Source: Armatimonadota bacterium (GTDB taxonomy: Bacteria > Armatimonadota > Fimbriimonadia > Fimbriimonadales > Fimbriimonadaceae). Taken from it: a stretch of 64,000 bases of DNA. This document shows positions 1-8,466 of this stretch, piece after piece. Below the pieces are notes generated by a model. That model saw only the letters and a list, made by a program, of their open reading frames with translations. It had not been told where the DNA came from and did no database searches. Numbering within the stretch: the stretch's first letter is position 1; each line of letters opens with the position of its first letter. The position numbers and the translations under genes were made by a program. The DNA is taken from NCBI GenBank assembly GCA_018268255.1, contig JAFDWX010000007.1:195900-259899 (forward strand). Direction: 5' to 3'.

Positions 1-1486
1 TGCCCGAACTCACGGTGAGTCGAATCTCCGACTTCCTGGGGATCTTCTGTCCTGCCGCCAAATTCTGACCGATTACGACGCCCTCCTCAAAATCGGAGCT
101 CTTCTTTTTAATTATCTTCGAGGAAATCTTCAGGTCGAGTCCTCGGAGTATTTGCTTCGCGTCATCCAACGTGTCGCCGCGAAGGTCGGGGACTTCCACG
201 TTTTCTGAACCTGCGCTGACCCAAGCGATCACGCTCGAGTTCTCGCGAACCTTTTGGCCCGCCTCGGGATCCATCTTCAGGATCGTGCCGGATGCCTTTT
301 CGCTCTGCTGGTCGCGAGTTCTGAGCTTCACGTGCAGTTTCTCCAGATCCTGCGTTGCCTCGACCGCATTCCGCCCCACAAGATTGGGCAGTGCGACGAG
401 TTTGGGTTTCGTCAGGTTGTAGGCAAAGTAAACGCCGACCATGACGACGACTGCCAAAATAGCAACATAACCAATGGCAAGAACCCATCTTGGAAAGCGA
501 TCCGAATAGTCGATTTCGTCGTCCTCGGGCTCAGGTTGCGGAACTCGATCCTTTTGAATTGCGCTCATTCGGGGAGCGACCAACTGAGGTTCTGCAGGCA
601 TTACGGGCACGGGTTCTGGCATCGGTCCAAGCGGTTTGATCGGCCATGAAACCTGCTTGCCAAATCTCAGCGCATCCTGGAGGATCCGGAGATCCGCCAC
701 GAGAGCTTGTGCTGTTGGGTACCGATCTTGCGGCAGCTTTGCCAAGCACTTTTTGATGATCTCCTCTAGGACCACTGGAACTCCAGGGTGAGAAAGACGC
801 AGGCTCGGGACAGGGGCCGTGGCGTGCTTCATCGCCATGGCGACCGGCGTGTCGGCGCTGAACGGATACTTGCCGCTCAGAAGCTCGTACATGACGATCC
901 CAATTCCGTAGATATCACTGGTTGGAGAGGGCATGCCTCCCTGCGTGACTTCGGGAGCGAGATAGGGAGCCATACTGGGCAGCACCATGACTGCGGCTGT
1001 CTGACTGGAGCCGTACGCGCGCCACATTCCCGCAAACGCAACCTTTACTCGGCCTTCTTGGGTGACAAAGACGTTAGCCGTGCTGATGTCTCCGTGGGCT
1101 ACTCCCATCTCGTGCATGGGGACGAGTGCCTCGCAAATTCCGATCGCAGTCTGGATGGTCACCGGCGCAGAAAATGGCGCGAGTTTGGCAACTTTTTCCT
1201 TAAGTTGGGTTCCGGGCGGTAGTTCTGAAACCAGGAATGGTGTCCCCTCGTGGTCATCCAACTCCAAAAGGCGCTCCAGATTGGGATGCTGGAAGCGTTG
1301 GCCCTCTCCAATCACCTCGGCTAGCCGATCGGTAAATTCCTTCTCTTGCCCGAACGGGGCTTTGACCATTCGGACCTTAACTTCGCGACCTCCGACCCGG
1401 TCTCGAACCCGAAAAGCCTTGAAGATAGAGGAGTCTTCCAACTCCTGGACGACCTCGTAGCGAATCCTCAACAGGGAGCCGATCAT
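1..1486 (-). CDS. PASTA-domain Ser/Thr pseudokinase (3' end cut by window edge)
   Basis: This is a kinase-fold membrane protein; 495 codons are visible. A protein-kinase domain spans about residues 10-265, followed by a Pro/Glu-rich linker, one membrane segment at about 333-357 and at least two PASTA units (about 363-426 and 429-494). PASTA units normally bind peptidoglycan fragments outside the cell. Several catalytic elements are missing. The glycine loop is absent. The VAIK lysine position is Arg39. The catalytic loop reads HGDISTAN, keeping Asp133 and Asn138 but losing the Arg and Lys. The DFG motif is replaced by FAG (151-153). The APE motif is kept. I infer a non-catalytic scaffold or sensor. 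It overlaps the small upstream membrane gene by 4 nt, so translational coupling with aroB is likely. Confidence 0.85.
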   Translation of the reverse strand, partial: MIGSLLRIRYEVVQELEDSSIFKAFRVRDRVGGREVKVRMVKAPFGQEKEFTDRLAEVIGEGQRFQHPNLERLLELDDHEGTPFLVSELPPGTQLKEKVAKLAPFSAPVTIQTAIGICEALVPMHEMGVAHGDISTANVFVTQEGRVKVAFAGMWRAYGSSQTAAVMVLPSMAPYLAPEVTQGGMPSPTSDIYGIGIVMYELLSGKYPFSADTPVAMAMKHATAPVPSLRLSHPGVPVVLEEIIKKCLAKLPQDRYPTAQALVADLRILQDALRFGKQVSWPIKPLGPMPEPVPVMPAEPQLVAPRMSAIQKDRVPQPEPEDDEIDYSDRFPRWVLAIGYVAILAVVVMVGVYFAYNLTKPKLVALPNLVGRNAVEATQDLEKLHVKLRTRDQQSEKASGTILKMDPEAGQKVRENSSVIAWVSAGSENVEVPDLRGDTLDDAKQILRGLDLKISSKIIKKKSSDFEEGVVIGQNLAAGQKIPRKSEIRLTVSSG

Positions 1487-1695
1487 TCCGGGGCCTCCGC
1501 CTTACGGGCGATGGTCAGAGCAACAATTCCAACAAACAAAACCAATGCAAGCATTTTGACGGGTTCAGTGTCGATTCGTTGCGCGTATTGGGCTGTTGTT
1601 CCCGACCAAACCGCAAATTGGCTCGCTATGTAGCCGCCGACCACCAAAATGAGAACGGCTATGGCAACCAACAATCGGGCGAGGTTCATGGTCAA
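1483..1695 (-). CDS. Small two-TM membrane protein
   Basis: This encodes 70 aa with two hydrophobic segments (about residues 4-24 and 46-62) joined by a short polar loop. No family is recognised. It overlaps aroB by 4 nt on one side and the pseudokinase by 4 nt (ATGA) on the other, which supports it being a real translated gene. The tight coupling suggests it may work with the membrane-bound pseudokinase, but that is inference. The start could also be the second Met, two codons downstream. Confidence 0.7.
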   Translation of the reverse strand: MTMNLARLLVAIAVLILVVGGYIASQFAVWSGTTAQYAQRIDTEPVKMLALVLFVGIVALTIARKAEAPE

Positions 1696-2720
1696 GCTAT
1701 GTCGGAGAGAATTCTGGAAATTTCTACAGAATTCAATCCTTGGCAGAGTTTACACGTTCCGATCTGCGTTAAGAAACTGAAGGAAAGCCCGGATTGGGTG
1801 ACTTTTTTGTCGCGAGCCATCGCGTGAAGAAGGGTATCCACTGAAATGGACTCAGGGATGGTGATCGGCAGACCTTGCTTGATCATATCCGCCTTGATTT
1901 CCTCGCTTGTTCCGGGCCGGGTAATGCTTAGCGCCTCCCCAATCTGAGCTTCAACTACCATACCGATGGAGACAGCTTCTCCGTGCAGCAACCCCTCATA
2001 GTCGAGTGCTTTTTCAATGGCGTGACCGATGGTGTGGCCGAAATTGAGTTGGGCACGAAGGCCAGTTGTTTCGAACTCATCTTGCTCTACAACTTGCTGC
2101 TTGATCATCAGCGCGGAAATAATGCACTGTTGCAGGTCCTGCGAATCAAGGCTAAGGGCTCCGGCACGCAACCTGGTGAGAAGGCTCTCGTCCCGGATAT
2201 AGGCTGCTTTCCAAACTTCCGCGGTTCCATTGACGAACTGCCGAGGAGGTAGGGTCGCCAGGAACTCCCCACTGACGCAGACTGCTGAAGGCGGATGAAA
2301 TGCTCCCGCTAAGTTCTTGCCCGCAGGCAAGTCGATACCTACCTTCCCGCCGATGCTGGAATCGACTTGAGCCAAAAGCGTTGTCGGCACCTGGACGAAG
2401 GCCACTCCGCGCATATAAGTTGCGGCAACGAATCCCACAAGATCGCCGATGACGCCACCACCAAGGGCGACGACCGTGCCATTTCTGGTTAAAGGCAGTT
2501 CGCCGAGCCAGTCCAGACATCGGCTGTAGCATTCAATACTCTTGGTCGCCTCTCCCGGTGGCAAAATCAGCGTCGGGATTCCGGAGGGCAATAGATGGCC
2601 GTGCGCGGAATGAACATTTTCGTCTGTGATGACGACGAATGGACCTTGGAGTCCGGCCTGAAAATCGGAGTACGGTTCAAACCAGATTGGGTATTCACCC
2701 CGAGAGTGCTTGATAATCAT
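1692..2720 (-). CDS. aroB: 3-dehydroquinate synthase
   Basis: AroB converts DAHP to 3-dehydroquinate, step 2 of the shikimate pathway, in the cytoplasm with NAD and a divalent metal. The 342-aa length is normal for the family. Signature stretches include the nucleotide-binding GGGVIGDLVGF, the substrate-binding KVGIDLPAGKN segment and the metal-ligand region around NFGHTIGHAIE. The gene overlaps aroK by 4 nt and the 70-aa membrane gene by 4 nt, so it sits in a coupled aroK-aroB operon. The neighbouring pilMNOPQ genes repeat an arrangement known from Gammaproteobacteria. Confidence 0.96.
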   Translation of the reverse strand: MIIKHSRGEYPIWFEPYSDFQAGLQGPFVVITDENVHSAHGHLLPSGIPTLILPPGEATKSIECYSRCLDWLGELPLTRNGTVVALGGGVIGDLVGFVAATYMRGVAFVQVPTTLLAQVDSSIGGKVGIDLPAGKNLAGAFHPPSAVCVSGEFLATLPPRQFVNGTAEVWKAAYIRDESLLTRLRAGALSLDSQDLQQCIISALMIKQQVVEQDEFETTGLRAQLNFGHTIGHAIEKALDYEGLLHGEAVSIGMVVEAQIGEALSITRPGTSEEIKADMIKQGLPITIPESISVDTLLHAMARDKKVTQSGLSFSFLTQIGTCKLCQGLNSVEISRILSDIA

Positions 2721-3226
2721 GGCAACGTGTTCAGATGCTCCACAAGGTTTTGGGCCGTTGTCTGGATATTGCTGGTGTCTACTTGCCAGATCACGTCGGC
2801 CTTCTGATACAGATGTTCCCTAGCCTCCAGGATCCGGTGAACCCGCTCCTCCCAGTCGTCGAAGTCCAACAGGGGCCGTTTCTTCCGCGATATTTTCATC
2901 CGATCAATGATGATTTGAACTGGGACCTGAAGATAGATCGTCAGGCCCAAGCGCCGCAGTTCGGTCCAATTCTCCTCTCGCAGAACGATTCCCCCGCCGG
3001 TTGCGAGGACTGACCCTTCTGGTTCGAGCGACTGAAGAATACTGGTCTCGTGCGCTCGAAAGGTCTCCTCGCCGTACAATTCGAAAATTTTGGTGATTGG
3101 CCGCCCAAAGCGGTTTTGGAGAAGTGTATCGGTGTCCCGGAACTTACGACTCGACATCTCGGCGACGTGTTTGCCCACCGAGGATTTTCCCGATCCCATC
3201 ATTCCCACGAGAATCCAGTCGTTCAT
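2717..3226 (-). CDS. aroK: Shikimate kinase
   Basis: AroK phosphorylates shikimate at the 3-hydroxyl using ATP. A Walker A motif, GMMGSGKSSVG, lies near the N-terminus, followed by the conserved shikimate-binding D-T-D and GGG segments (RDTDTLL, ATGGGIV) and the LID arginines (SRKKRPLL). The length of about 170 aa is typical. I prefer the ATG at 3226; a TTG three codons upstream (3235) is possible, and neither has a clear ribosome binding site. A terminator-like hairpin separates it from the upstream secretin gene, so it probably has its own promoter or depends on read-through. Confidence 0.95.
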   Translation of the reverse strand: MNDWILVGMMGSGKSSVGKHVAEMSSRKFRDTDTLLQNRFGRPITKIFELYGEETFRAHETSILQSLEPEGSVLATGGGIVLREENWTELRRLGLTIYLQVPVQIIIDRMKISRKKRPLLDFDDWEERVHRILEAREHLYQKADVIWQVDTSNIQTTAQNLVEHLNTLP

Positions 3227-3246
3227 TCGAGCCAAGACAAAATGAA

Positions 3247-3283
3247 AGCGCGATAGGCTCCTATGAAAGGTACCTATCGCGCT
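3247..3283 (-). terminator. Terminator-like hairpin after the pil operon
   Basis: A perfect 11-bp inverted repeat (3247-3257 against 3273-3283) has a 15-nt loop. It is followed on the minus strand by TTCATTTTGTC. It lies just past the secretin stop and just ahead of aroK. It either ends the pilus transcript or attenuates read-through into aroK-aroB. Confidence 0.65.
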
Positions 3284-3304
3284 GCTGTAATTTCAGGTGT
3301 CTAT

Positions 3305-4996
3305 CTAGGGACCAAGGCCACCTGCGCTCTCGTCTTCCACAACGATCGGCGTCACGAACACGATCAATTCCTGATCGTTTCGCTTGGTCGACGTCGTTCG
3401 GAAGAACTGGCCGATGATCGGAAGATCGCCGAGAATCGGGAACCGCTGCGTGGAGTTCGTGAACTGCTTTCGGTTAAAGCCAGCCAAAGCAATGGTCTCA
3501 CCGCTCTTGACTCGGGCGACGACTTGGATCGTGGTCGTCAGAGTATCCGGAATCTGCGTTCCATCCGGACCCGTTCGAATCTCTCCGTAGTCCTGCAACT
3601 GCGGGAACAGAGTCATCGTAACCGTGCCGTCATTGTTAATGCGGGGTCGAACGACCAGCAGATTCTGAATCTGCAACGTAGTCGGAACGTAGGTGGTGTT
3701 GGTACCGCCTCCGCCGATGGTCGTTTGAGGAATAAAGATGGTTGTGGTCGCAAACGATCCTACTGACGCCGTTTGGTTGTTGAGGGTTCGAATCAACGGA
3801 GCCTGAACTGCTTTACCGTCGCCTTGAAGAAGCAGGGTTCGCAGTCGTGTCGTGACGTTGCCCGTGGCGTAGTTGATAAAGATCGGATCGCTGTTGCGAG
3901 CGAATACTCCAGGCCTGTTACCTGCGCCGATTGCACCGCGCTGGTAGAGCCAGTCCATGCCGAAGGATCGCTCCAGGCTTTGGCTGGTCGTGATGAACTC
4001 GACCTTGACGATCACCTGTTTGGGTGCTTGGTCGAACTGAGCGATCAGCGAGCGAAGCTTTCGAATGGCTTCCTCTTCTCCCTGGACGACAATTGAGTTG
4101 TCAGTGGGATCGAAGAAGATCTGATCGATATCCTCGGGAACCAAACCTGTGCCCGGTTGGAGTTGAGAGTCTGCTCCCGTGCCACCGCCTCCGTTTCCAT
4201 TACCGAGGCCGCCACCGCCGCCGGGGCCGTTATTGCCGCCACCTTGACCGAGACCGCCACCGCCACCACCGGGGCGACCGCCGCCTGCTTGGTTGGCTGT
4301 TTCGCCTGGAAGAAGAATGTCGCCGTTACCTGCGCTGGGATTGATTGCTGAATCAGAAACCGACCCATTGCTTGTGGGATAGGACGTCCCCGGAGTTTGG
4401 TTGACCGCGCCCACGCCTGGGACGATTACGGTTGCTCCAGGAAGCTTGTTCGACTGAAGGTCTCGATATTCGCGGGAGAGATTGTTCATCTCTCTGATGC
4501 CGCGATCTGGATCGAAAACGTAAACCGAAGTCAGCATCTTGATGATCTGCTCTGGATCACCCTTCATGACTTTGATTTTTTCGACTTTTCGTTCCTTCTT
4601 GCGAACCGGAGTGGAGGGCTGCGTCGAGACGTTCACCTGATTGGAAGGTGCGATCTTCGTAATCACGTAGACGCCATTCTCGCCACGCTCTGCGAATACT
4701 CCACCAGCCTTACAGATGTAGGTAAGAGCTTCTTCAGCGGTGCACTCCTTGAGCGCAAGCGTGATCCGAGGAAGTTCCTCCAATCCTGGCGCGAAAACAA
4801 ACTGAAGTCCAGTTTGAACCCGCAACAACTCGATCGCTGCGCGTAGATCTGCATCCTTCAGGTTAATGTCCACTCGAGTAGCAGGGGTCTGGAAAGCGAA
4901 CGCTACTTGCGCTGCGCCCATAACCACCGTGCAAGCGGCTGTCAACAAAAACCGCCTTGTTTTCGCACCCAGATTTAGATTCATCGATTTCTTCAA
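3305..4996 (-). CDS. pilQ: Type IV pilus secretin (PilQ family)
   Basis: This is the outer-membrane gated channel through which the pilus exits. After a signal peptide there is an STN/N0-type domain (about residues 42-112), a Gly/Asn-rich linker (about 235-275), a secretin N-domain and a C-terminal secretin barrel. The barrel contains the hallmark GDLPIIGQFFR segment and ends in VTPIVVED. About 563 aa is short for PilQ because AMIN domains are absent. I chose the TTG at 4996 because a GAGGG lies 5 nt upstream; the ATG at 4984 and a TTG at 5008 are alternatives. It follows a second STN-domain gene and is last in the pilM-Q operon. Confidence 0.92.
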   Translation of the reverse strand: MKKSMNLNLGAKTRRFLLTAACTVVMGAAQVAFAFQTPATRVDINLKDADLRAAIELLRVQTGLQFVFAPGLEELPRITLALKECTAEEALTYICKAGGVFAERGENGVYVITKIAPSNQVNVSTQPSTPVRKKERKVEKIKVMKGDPEQIIKMLTSVYVFDPDRGIREMNNLSREYRDLQSNKLPGATVIVPGVGAVNQTPGTSYPTSNGSVSDSAINPSAGNGDILLPGETANQAGGGRPGGGGGGLGQGGGNNGPGGGGGLGNGNGGGGTGADSQLQPGTGLVPEDIDQIFFDPTDNSIVVQGEEEAIRKLRSLIAQFDQAPKQVIVKVEFITTSQSLERSFGMDWLYQRGAIGAGNRPGVFARNSDPIFINYATGNVTTRLRTLLLQGDGKAVQAPLIRTLNNQTASVGSFATTTIFIPQTTIGGGGTNTTYVPTTLQIQNLLVVRPRINNDGTVTMTLFPQLQDYGEIRTGPDGTQIPDTLTTTIQVVARVKSGETIALAGFNRKQFTNSTQRFPILGDLPIIGQFFRTTSTKRNDQELIVFVTPIVVEDESAGGLGP

Positions 4997-5032
4997 AGCA
5001 ACCCTCAAAATTTGATTACAAACTTACCCGGT

Positions 5033-5740
5033 TTAGAAGCCGCCGCGGTTTCCGCCACCGCCAAAGCCACCACCAAAGCCGCCACCGCCGTAGCCGCCGC
5101 CGAAGCCGCCGCCACCAAGGCCACCGCCACCGAAGCCGCCGCCACCGAAGCCGCCGCCACCAAGGCCACCGCCACCGAAGCCGCCGCCACCGAATCCGCC
5201 GCCGCCGAAGCCGCCACCACCGAGGCCGCCACCGCCACCACCCCCTCGGGGATAGGAGCCGAGCTCAGGTTCTGTCTGCCACGATCCGTGACCGTTCAAG
5301 AGCGTGTAAATCAAAGCTGGATCGGCGTGCCGGATGGGAATCCTTACCAACGGCTTCTCGCGAGTTGTGGTCGTAGGCAGGTTAGGAATATCGGTTCCCG
5401 ATGTGCCCGAACCTTCGGCCGGCTTCATGATGATCTCGTAGAGTGAACCCTGCAAACGATAGGTTGCCCCGACTTGGCTGCAGATATTGCGAAGTGCGGT
5501 TTCAAACGGGACCTTTTTGAGACTGATGGTGACCGTACCTTGTACATCCGAGCTAATCGAATAGGGCACATCCACAACCTTAAACAGCTGCTTGAGTACG
5601 TCGCGCACATCGGCATCCTGAAACTCAAGGACGTCGATAATTTTGTTGCGCGGGTCCACTTGCGCATAGGAATGGATGGGAGCGGCAACAAACGTTGTTG
5701 CCATCACCGCCATCACTGCGATTTTCAAAAGTTTCTTCAT
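5033..5740 (-). CDS. STN-domain protein with glycine-rich repeat tail
   Basis: This encodes about 235 aa. A signal peptide precedes a secretin/TonB short N-terminal (STN) domain at about residues 28-105, then a linker, and a C-terminal half built from GGGGFGG/GGGGLGG repeats. The ATG at 5740 is chosen because GGAGG lies about 9 nt upstream; a TTG at 5758 would place the ribosome site inside the gene. It lies between pilP and the secretin, which has its own STN domain. It may be a split-off secretin periplasmic domain or an accessory or pilotin-like factor. The function is inferred from position. Confidence 0.8.
   Translation of the reverse strand: MKKLLKIAVMAVMATTFVAAPIHSYAQVDPRNKIIDVLEFQDADVRDVLKQLFKVVDVPYSISSDVQGTVTISLKKVPFETALRNICSQVGATYRLQGSLYEIIMKPAEGSGTSGTDIPNLPTTTTREKPLVRIPIRHADPALIYTLLNGHGSWQTEPELGSYPRGGGGGGGLGGGGFGGGGFGGGGFGGGGLGGGGFGGGGFGGGGLGGGGFGGGYGGGGFGGGFGGGGNRGGF
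5040..5245. repeat. Short tandem repeats encoding poly-Gly/Phe/Leu
   Basis: Near-identical GC-rich units of 15-18 bp (such as ccgccaccgaagccgcc) recur many times and encode the GGGGFGG/GGGGLGG tail of the STN-domain protein. Long open frames on the other strand here are by-products of this repeat. The tract should be prone to slippage and length change. Confidence 0.85.
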
Positions 5741-5823
5741 CTTTGGATTCCTCCGCAATATCTGACTTCTATCTTCTTATTCCGTATCGGTAAATAGGTT
5801 TTTTCCAACAAGCTATGCAAATC

Positions 5824-6633
5824 TTAGTCCCGAACACCAGGGGGAGGCCCTGGAGGAGGTCCTGGAGGAGGTCCACCGCCCGGTCGCCGTCCACTCTGTC
5901 CGCCTTCGTCCGAACCGGATCCGCCACCTGTGTCAAATCCGCCTCCGCCACCCAAGTCGAGCTTTCCAGTCAGCGGTACCACCACTTGCTTGGGCAACTT
6001 GTTCCCCTTGCGTGTAAGTACAGCCTTTTCGTTGTCGATGCTGGCCACTGACCACTCCGTGCCTTCAACTTGAATGCCAGGATAGATGGCCATAGTCCGA
6101 CCACCAAACTCAAGTAAGCCAACCACGCCGTTCTGGGCCAAAATAACGCCGACTAAACGGAGCCCCGTTGGCGCGGGCTCTGATACTTCTTCCTCGTCCG
6201 GCTTGGGCTCGGGCGGCTCATAGAACATTGACGAGAACCCCCCGAGATTGTCGACGATTCTTGAGGTCGTCTGAGCTGCTTCAAAAACACGCTCCTGACT
6301 AAAGAGGGCAAAGGGATCTTTTCGCGAACCTGGATCACGGGTTGTGGCCAGGTCCTTCATGTATGCAACATCCGTATTACGAGGATCGATTGGCACTCCA
6401 GCTTCGGAGATGTACTGATAGCCCGCTGTCGCTCCCCCAGCAGGTGCGCCTGTAGCTCCGGGACCACCCACTGGTGCACCGGGATCGTCGGGATTGCCCA
6501 TCGGTGGACGACCACCCTGCTGAGCATTCGCAACTTCGGTTTTGAGACAGCCTGCAAGGCTACTCAGAGTCACGACAAGCGCGATTCCTGCAAGCCATTG
6601 CTTTCTGTTCATCTTAATTCGTTGAGTCACCAT
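5824..6633 (-). CDS. pilP: PilP-like pilus alignment lipoprotein
   Basis: This is probably the inner-membrane lipoprotein linking PilNO to the secretin. A lipobox, LAGC, follows a hydrophobic N-terminal segment. A beta-rich core around GLRLVGVILAQNG resembles the PilP HR domain. The C-terminus is a Gly/Pro tail ending PPPGVRD. The start is uncertain: ATG 6633 has AGGT at good spacing, while 6612 and 6672 are alternatives. Assignment rests on the lipobox, core motif and its place after pilO. The tail shares a 29-bp DNA identity with the pilN tail. Confidence 0.8.
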   Translation of the reverse strand: MVTQRIKMNRKQWLAGIALVVTLSSLAGCLKTEVANAQQGGRPPMGNPDDPGAPVGGPGATGAPAGGATAGYQYISEAGVPIDPRNTDVAYMKDLATTRDPGSRKDPFALFSQERVFEAAQTTSRIVDNLGGFSSMFYEPPEPKPDEEEVSEPAPTGLRLVGVILAQNGVVGLLEFGGRTMAIYPGIQVEGTEWSVASIDNEKAVLTRKGNKLPKQVVVPLTGKLDLGGGGGFDTGGGSGSDEGGQSGRRPGGGPPPGPPPGPPPGVRD

Positions 6634-6678
6634 TCTTTGACCTACTCTATTATGGGACGTTTTCAGCATCATCCCTCG

Positions 6679-7473
6679 TTACCGATCCTCAAACTGTGGA
6701 GGAGGTCCGCCTCCACCAGGTCGACCGGGGACTCCACCGGGTGCGCCGGGACCACCGGGAGCACCTGGGCCCGCGTTGTTGCCGGATCCGCCACCAGCTG
6801 GTACCGGAGGAGCGATATTTTTACCTCGGATGAATCCGACCAAACTGAGGTTATAGGTACCGGTAAGGGTCGGTGATGTTCCGCTTAATGCAAGAGCGTC
6901 TGTTACTGCCAAAAAGTTCGGCATCTCGCTCCATGCTTCCACGTTCGCAGCAATCTGCTCAAATGTGCCTTGCACGGTCACCTGACCTAAGTTGTAGATC
7001 AAGACAGGGAACCCGTAAGCCGGGAAATTGTAGCCCGTTTCCATGATCGTGTCGGCATCCGTTGGGAAGTCGGGGATCAGAGGAGCGTTAATAACCTTGA
7101 CTCCACCTCGCTTCAACTGCACGTTGAGCTGTCGCTGAATCAGGTTTCGGAAATGCCTAGAGTCAGCAGTCAATTGCCAGCGATTCACTGCGAGATCGAT
7201 TCCACCATTGGGAAGACCCACCGGCGGTGTCTTTTCTTCGACGATCGCCTGCCAACTCTCGTCAGCGACGCGAACCTTCTCTTGAGCATCTTTGACGCGT
7301 TTTTGCACCTGTGGACGCTTGCTGATTTCGGTCTGGAGTAACTCGGCATTTTCCTCATAGTTCTGAGCCTCGGTCATATTAGGCTTGAAGAACATGAAGT
7401 ACCCAAGGGCAAGGATGGCAAGCCCTAGTGCCACACCGCTGATGATCCATGTGAGTGGATGAAGTTTGCCCAT
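6679..7473 (-). CDS. pilO: PilO-like pilus assembly protein
   Basis: This is a 264-aa bitopic inner-membrane protein. It has a short cytoplasmic N-terminus, one membrane helix (about residues 8-29), a coiled-coil region (about 35-80) and a periplasmic ferredoxin-like domain (about 90-210). It ends in a Gly/Pro-rich tail finishing PPPQFEDR. PilO pairs with PilN to form the alignment subcomplex. Only 2 nt separate it from pilN. Sequence similarity in this family is weak, so gene order carries much of the call. Confidence 0.82.
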   Translation of the reverse strand: MGKLHPLTWIISGVALGLAILALGYFMFFKPNMTEAQNYEENAELLQTEISKRPQVQKRVKDAQEKVRVADESWQAIVEEKTPPVGLPNGGIDLAVNRWQLTADSRHFRNLIQRQLNVQLKRGGVKVINAPLIPDFPTDADTIMETGYNFPAYGFPVLIYNLGQVTVQGTFEQIAANVEAWSEMPNFLAVTDALALSGTSPTLTGTYNLSLVGFIRGKNIAPPVPAGGGSGNNAGPGAPGGPGAPGGVPGRPGGGGPPPQFEDR

Positions 7474-7475
7474 GA

Positions 7476-8456
7476 TTAGTCCCTCTCACCTCGCAATGCG
7501 CCTGGAGGAGGTCCTGGAGGAGGTCCACCTGGGCCGTAAGGCGATCCTGATCCACCCGGAGCACCCGGAGCGCCAGGCGCACCTGGCGTATTGGGAGCAC
7601 CACCAGCGGGTGCCCCGCCAGCCCCGATCGCGCTCGGCTTGAGTGCTTCGGTCGGGTTTGGTGTCATAAAGTTGTAGCTCACGGATTCGTCGCCTGTTAA
7701 CGTTGGATCCTGTTGCAAAACGATTGTGTACGTCACGTCGTTTTCACCGGGCATCGCCAGCTTTTGGGTTGCACCTTCCACGCCAAAGTTGCCTTGGCCG
7801 GTGAATCCGGTGGCACCCTGACTGGCTTGGGCCATCAAATAGTTCAACTGTTCGTCCGGACCGCCGTTGGGGCCGCCTGCATTGGGCGAAGGTCGTCGAT
7901 TGTCACCGCGCTGATAGGGAATGCCGTACTGGTCTGTTTCGATCAGATTGGGCACATAGGTGTCGCGCAGGACGTAGCCGTCTCGGGCAATCGTCATCGC
8001 ACCCGGGATTCGAAGAAGAATGAGCGAAACGTCTGCATACTTCTGGAAACTTTGGATCACGCCATTGATATTCAACTGGCATGACGTCTCGGTCATGGGG
8101 GTAACCGACATTCGATTCACGCGCAGGTACGAAGGGATGTATCGCGCAATCATTCGATAGAATGTCGTGTACTTGGTGTTCTGAGCGAGCATCGCGTTCG
8201 TCAGATCAATGTTCCTCTGCACCGGCGCACCTTTTGCAGCTTCGGTTTCAGCGCTCTTTGCAAGCGTTAGAACCTGATTGTGCTGAGGCGTGAGCTCTTC
8301 CACTTGGGATTTTGCGGCCGCGAGCCTTGCTGAGGACGTAGTCATCATGAGCACGGCACCGACTATCGACAACAAGAAGAACAAAATCGAAAAGATTGCT
8401 GCAGTGCGGGACTGAGCACCCTTCGAAACATATGTTGGGAGAAGGTTAAGCTTCAT
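7476..8456 (-). CDS. pilN: PilN-like pilus assembly protein
   Basis: This is a 326-aa protein with the short PilN cytoplasmic start (MKLNLLP, the PilM-binding segment), one membrane helix at about 20-42, then a coiled coil and a periplasmic domain with an insert. The C-terminal 55 residues are a Gly/Pro/Ala-rich tail ending GALRGERD. PilN is normally about 180-220 aa, so this one is clearly enlarged. It starts 10 nt after pilM. Confidence 0.87.
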   Translation of the reverse strand: MKLNLLPTYVSKGAQSRTAAIFSILFFLLSIVGAVLMMTTSSARLAAAKSQVEELTPQHNQVLTLAKSAETEAAKGAPVQRNIDLTNAMLAQNTKYTTFYRMIARYIPSYLRVNRMSVTPMTETSCQLNINGVIQSFQKYADVSLILLRIPGAMTIARDGYVLRDTYVPNLIETDQYGIPYQRGDNRRPSPNAGGPNGGPDEQLNYLMAQASQGATGFTGQGNFGVEGATQKLAMPGENDVTYTIVLQQDPTLTGDESVSYNFMTPNPTEALKPSAIGAGGAPAGGAPNTPGAPGAPGAPGGSGSPYGPGGPPPGPPPGALRGERD

Positions 8457-8466
8457 CGTCCTTGAC

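Noticed and set aside
5040..5245. Regularly spaced repeats that could look like a CRISPR array
   Set aside because: Units are 15-18 bp, contiguous without unique spacers, and coding for glycine-rich protein.
4957..5376. A plus-strand Arg/His/Ser repeat protein over the Gly repeats
   Set aside because: It is the antisense reading of the GGGGFGG repeat in the STN-domain gene, which has a signal peptide and a good ribosome site.
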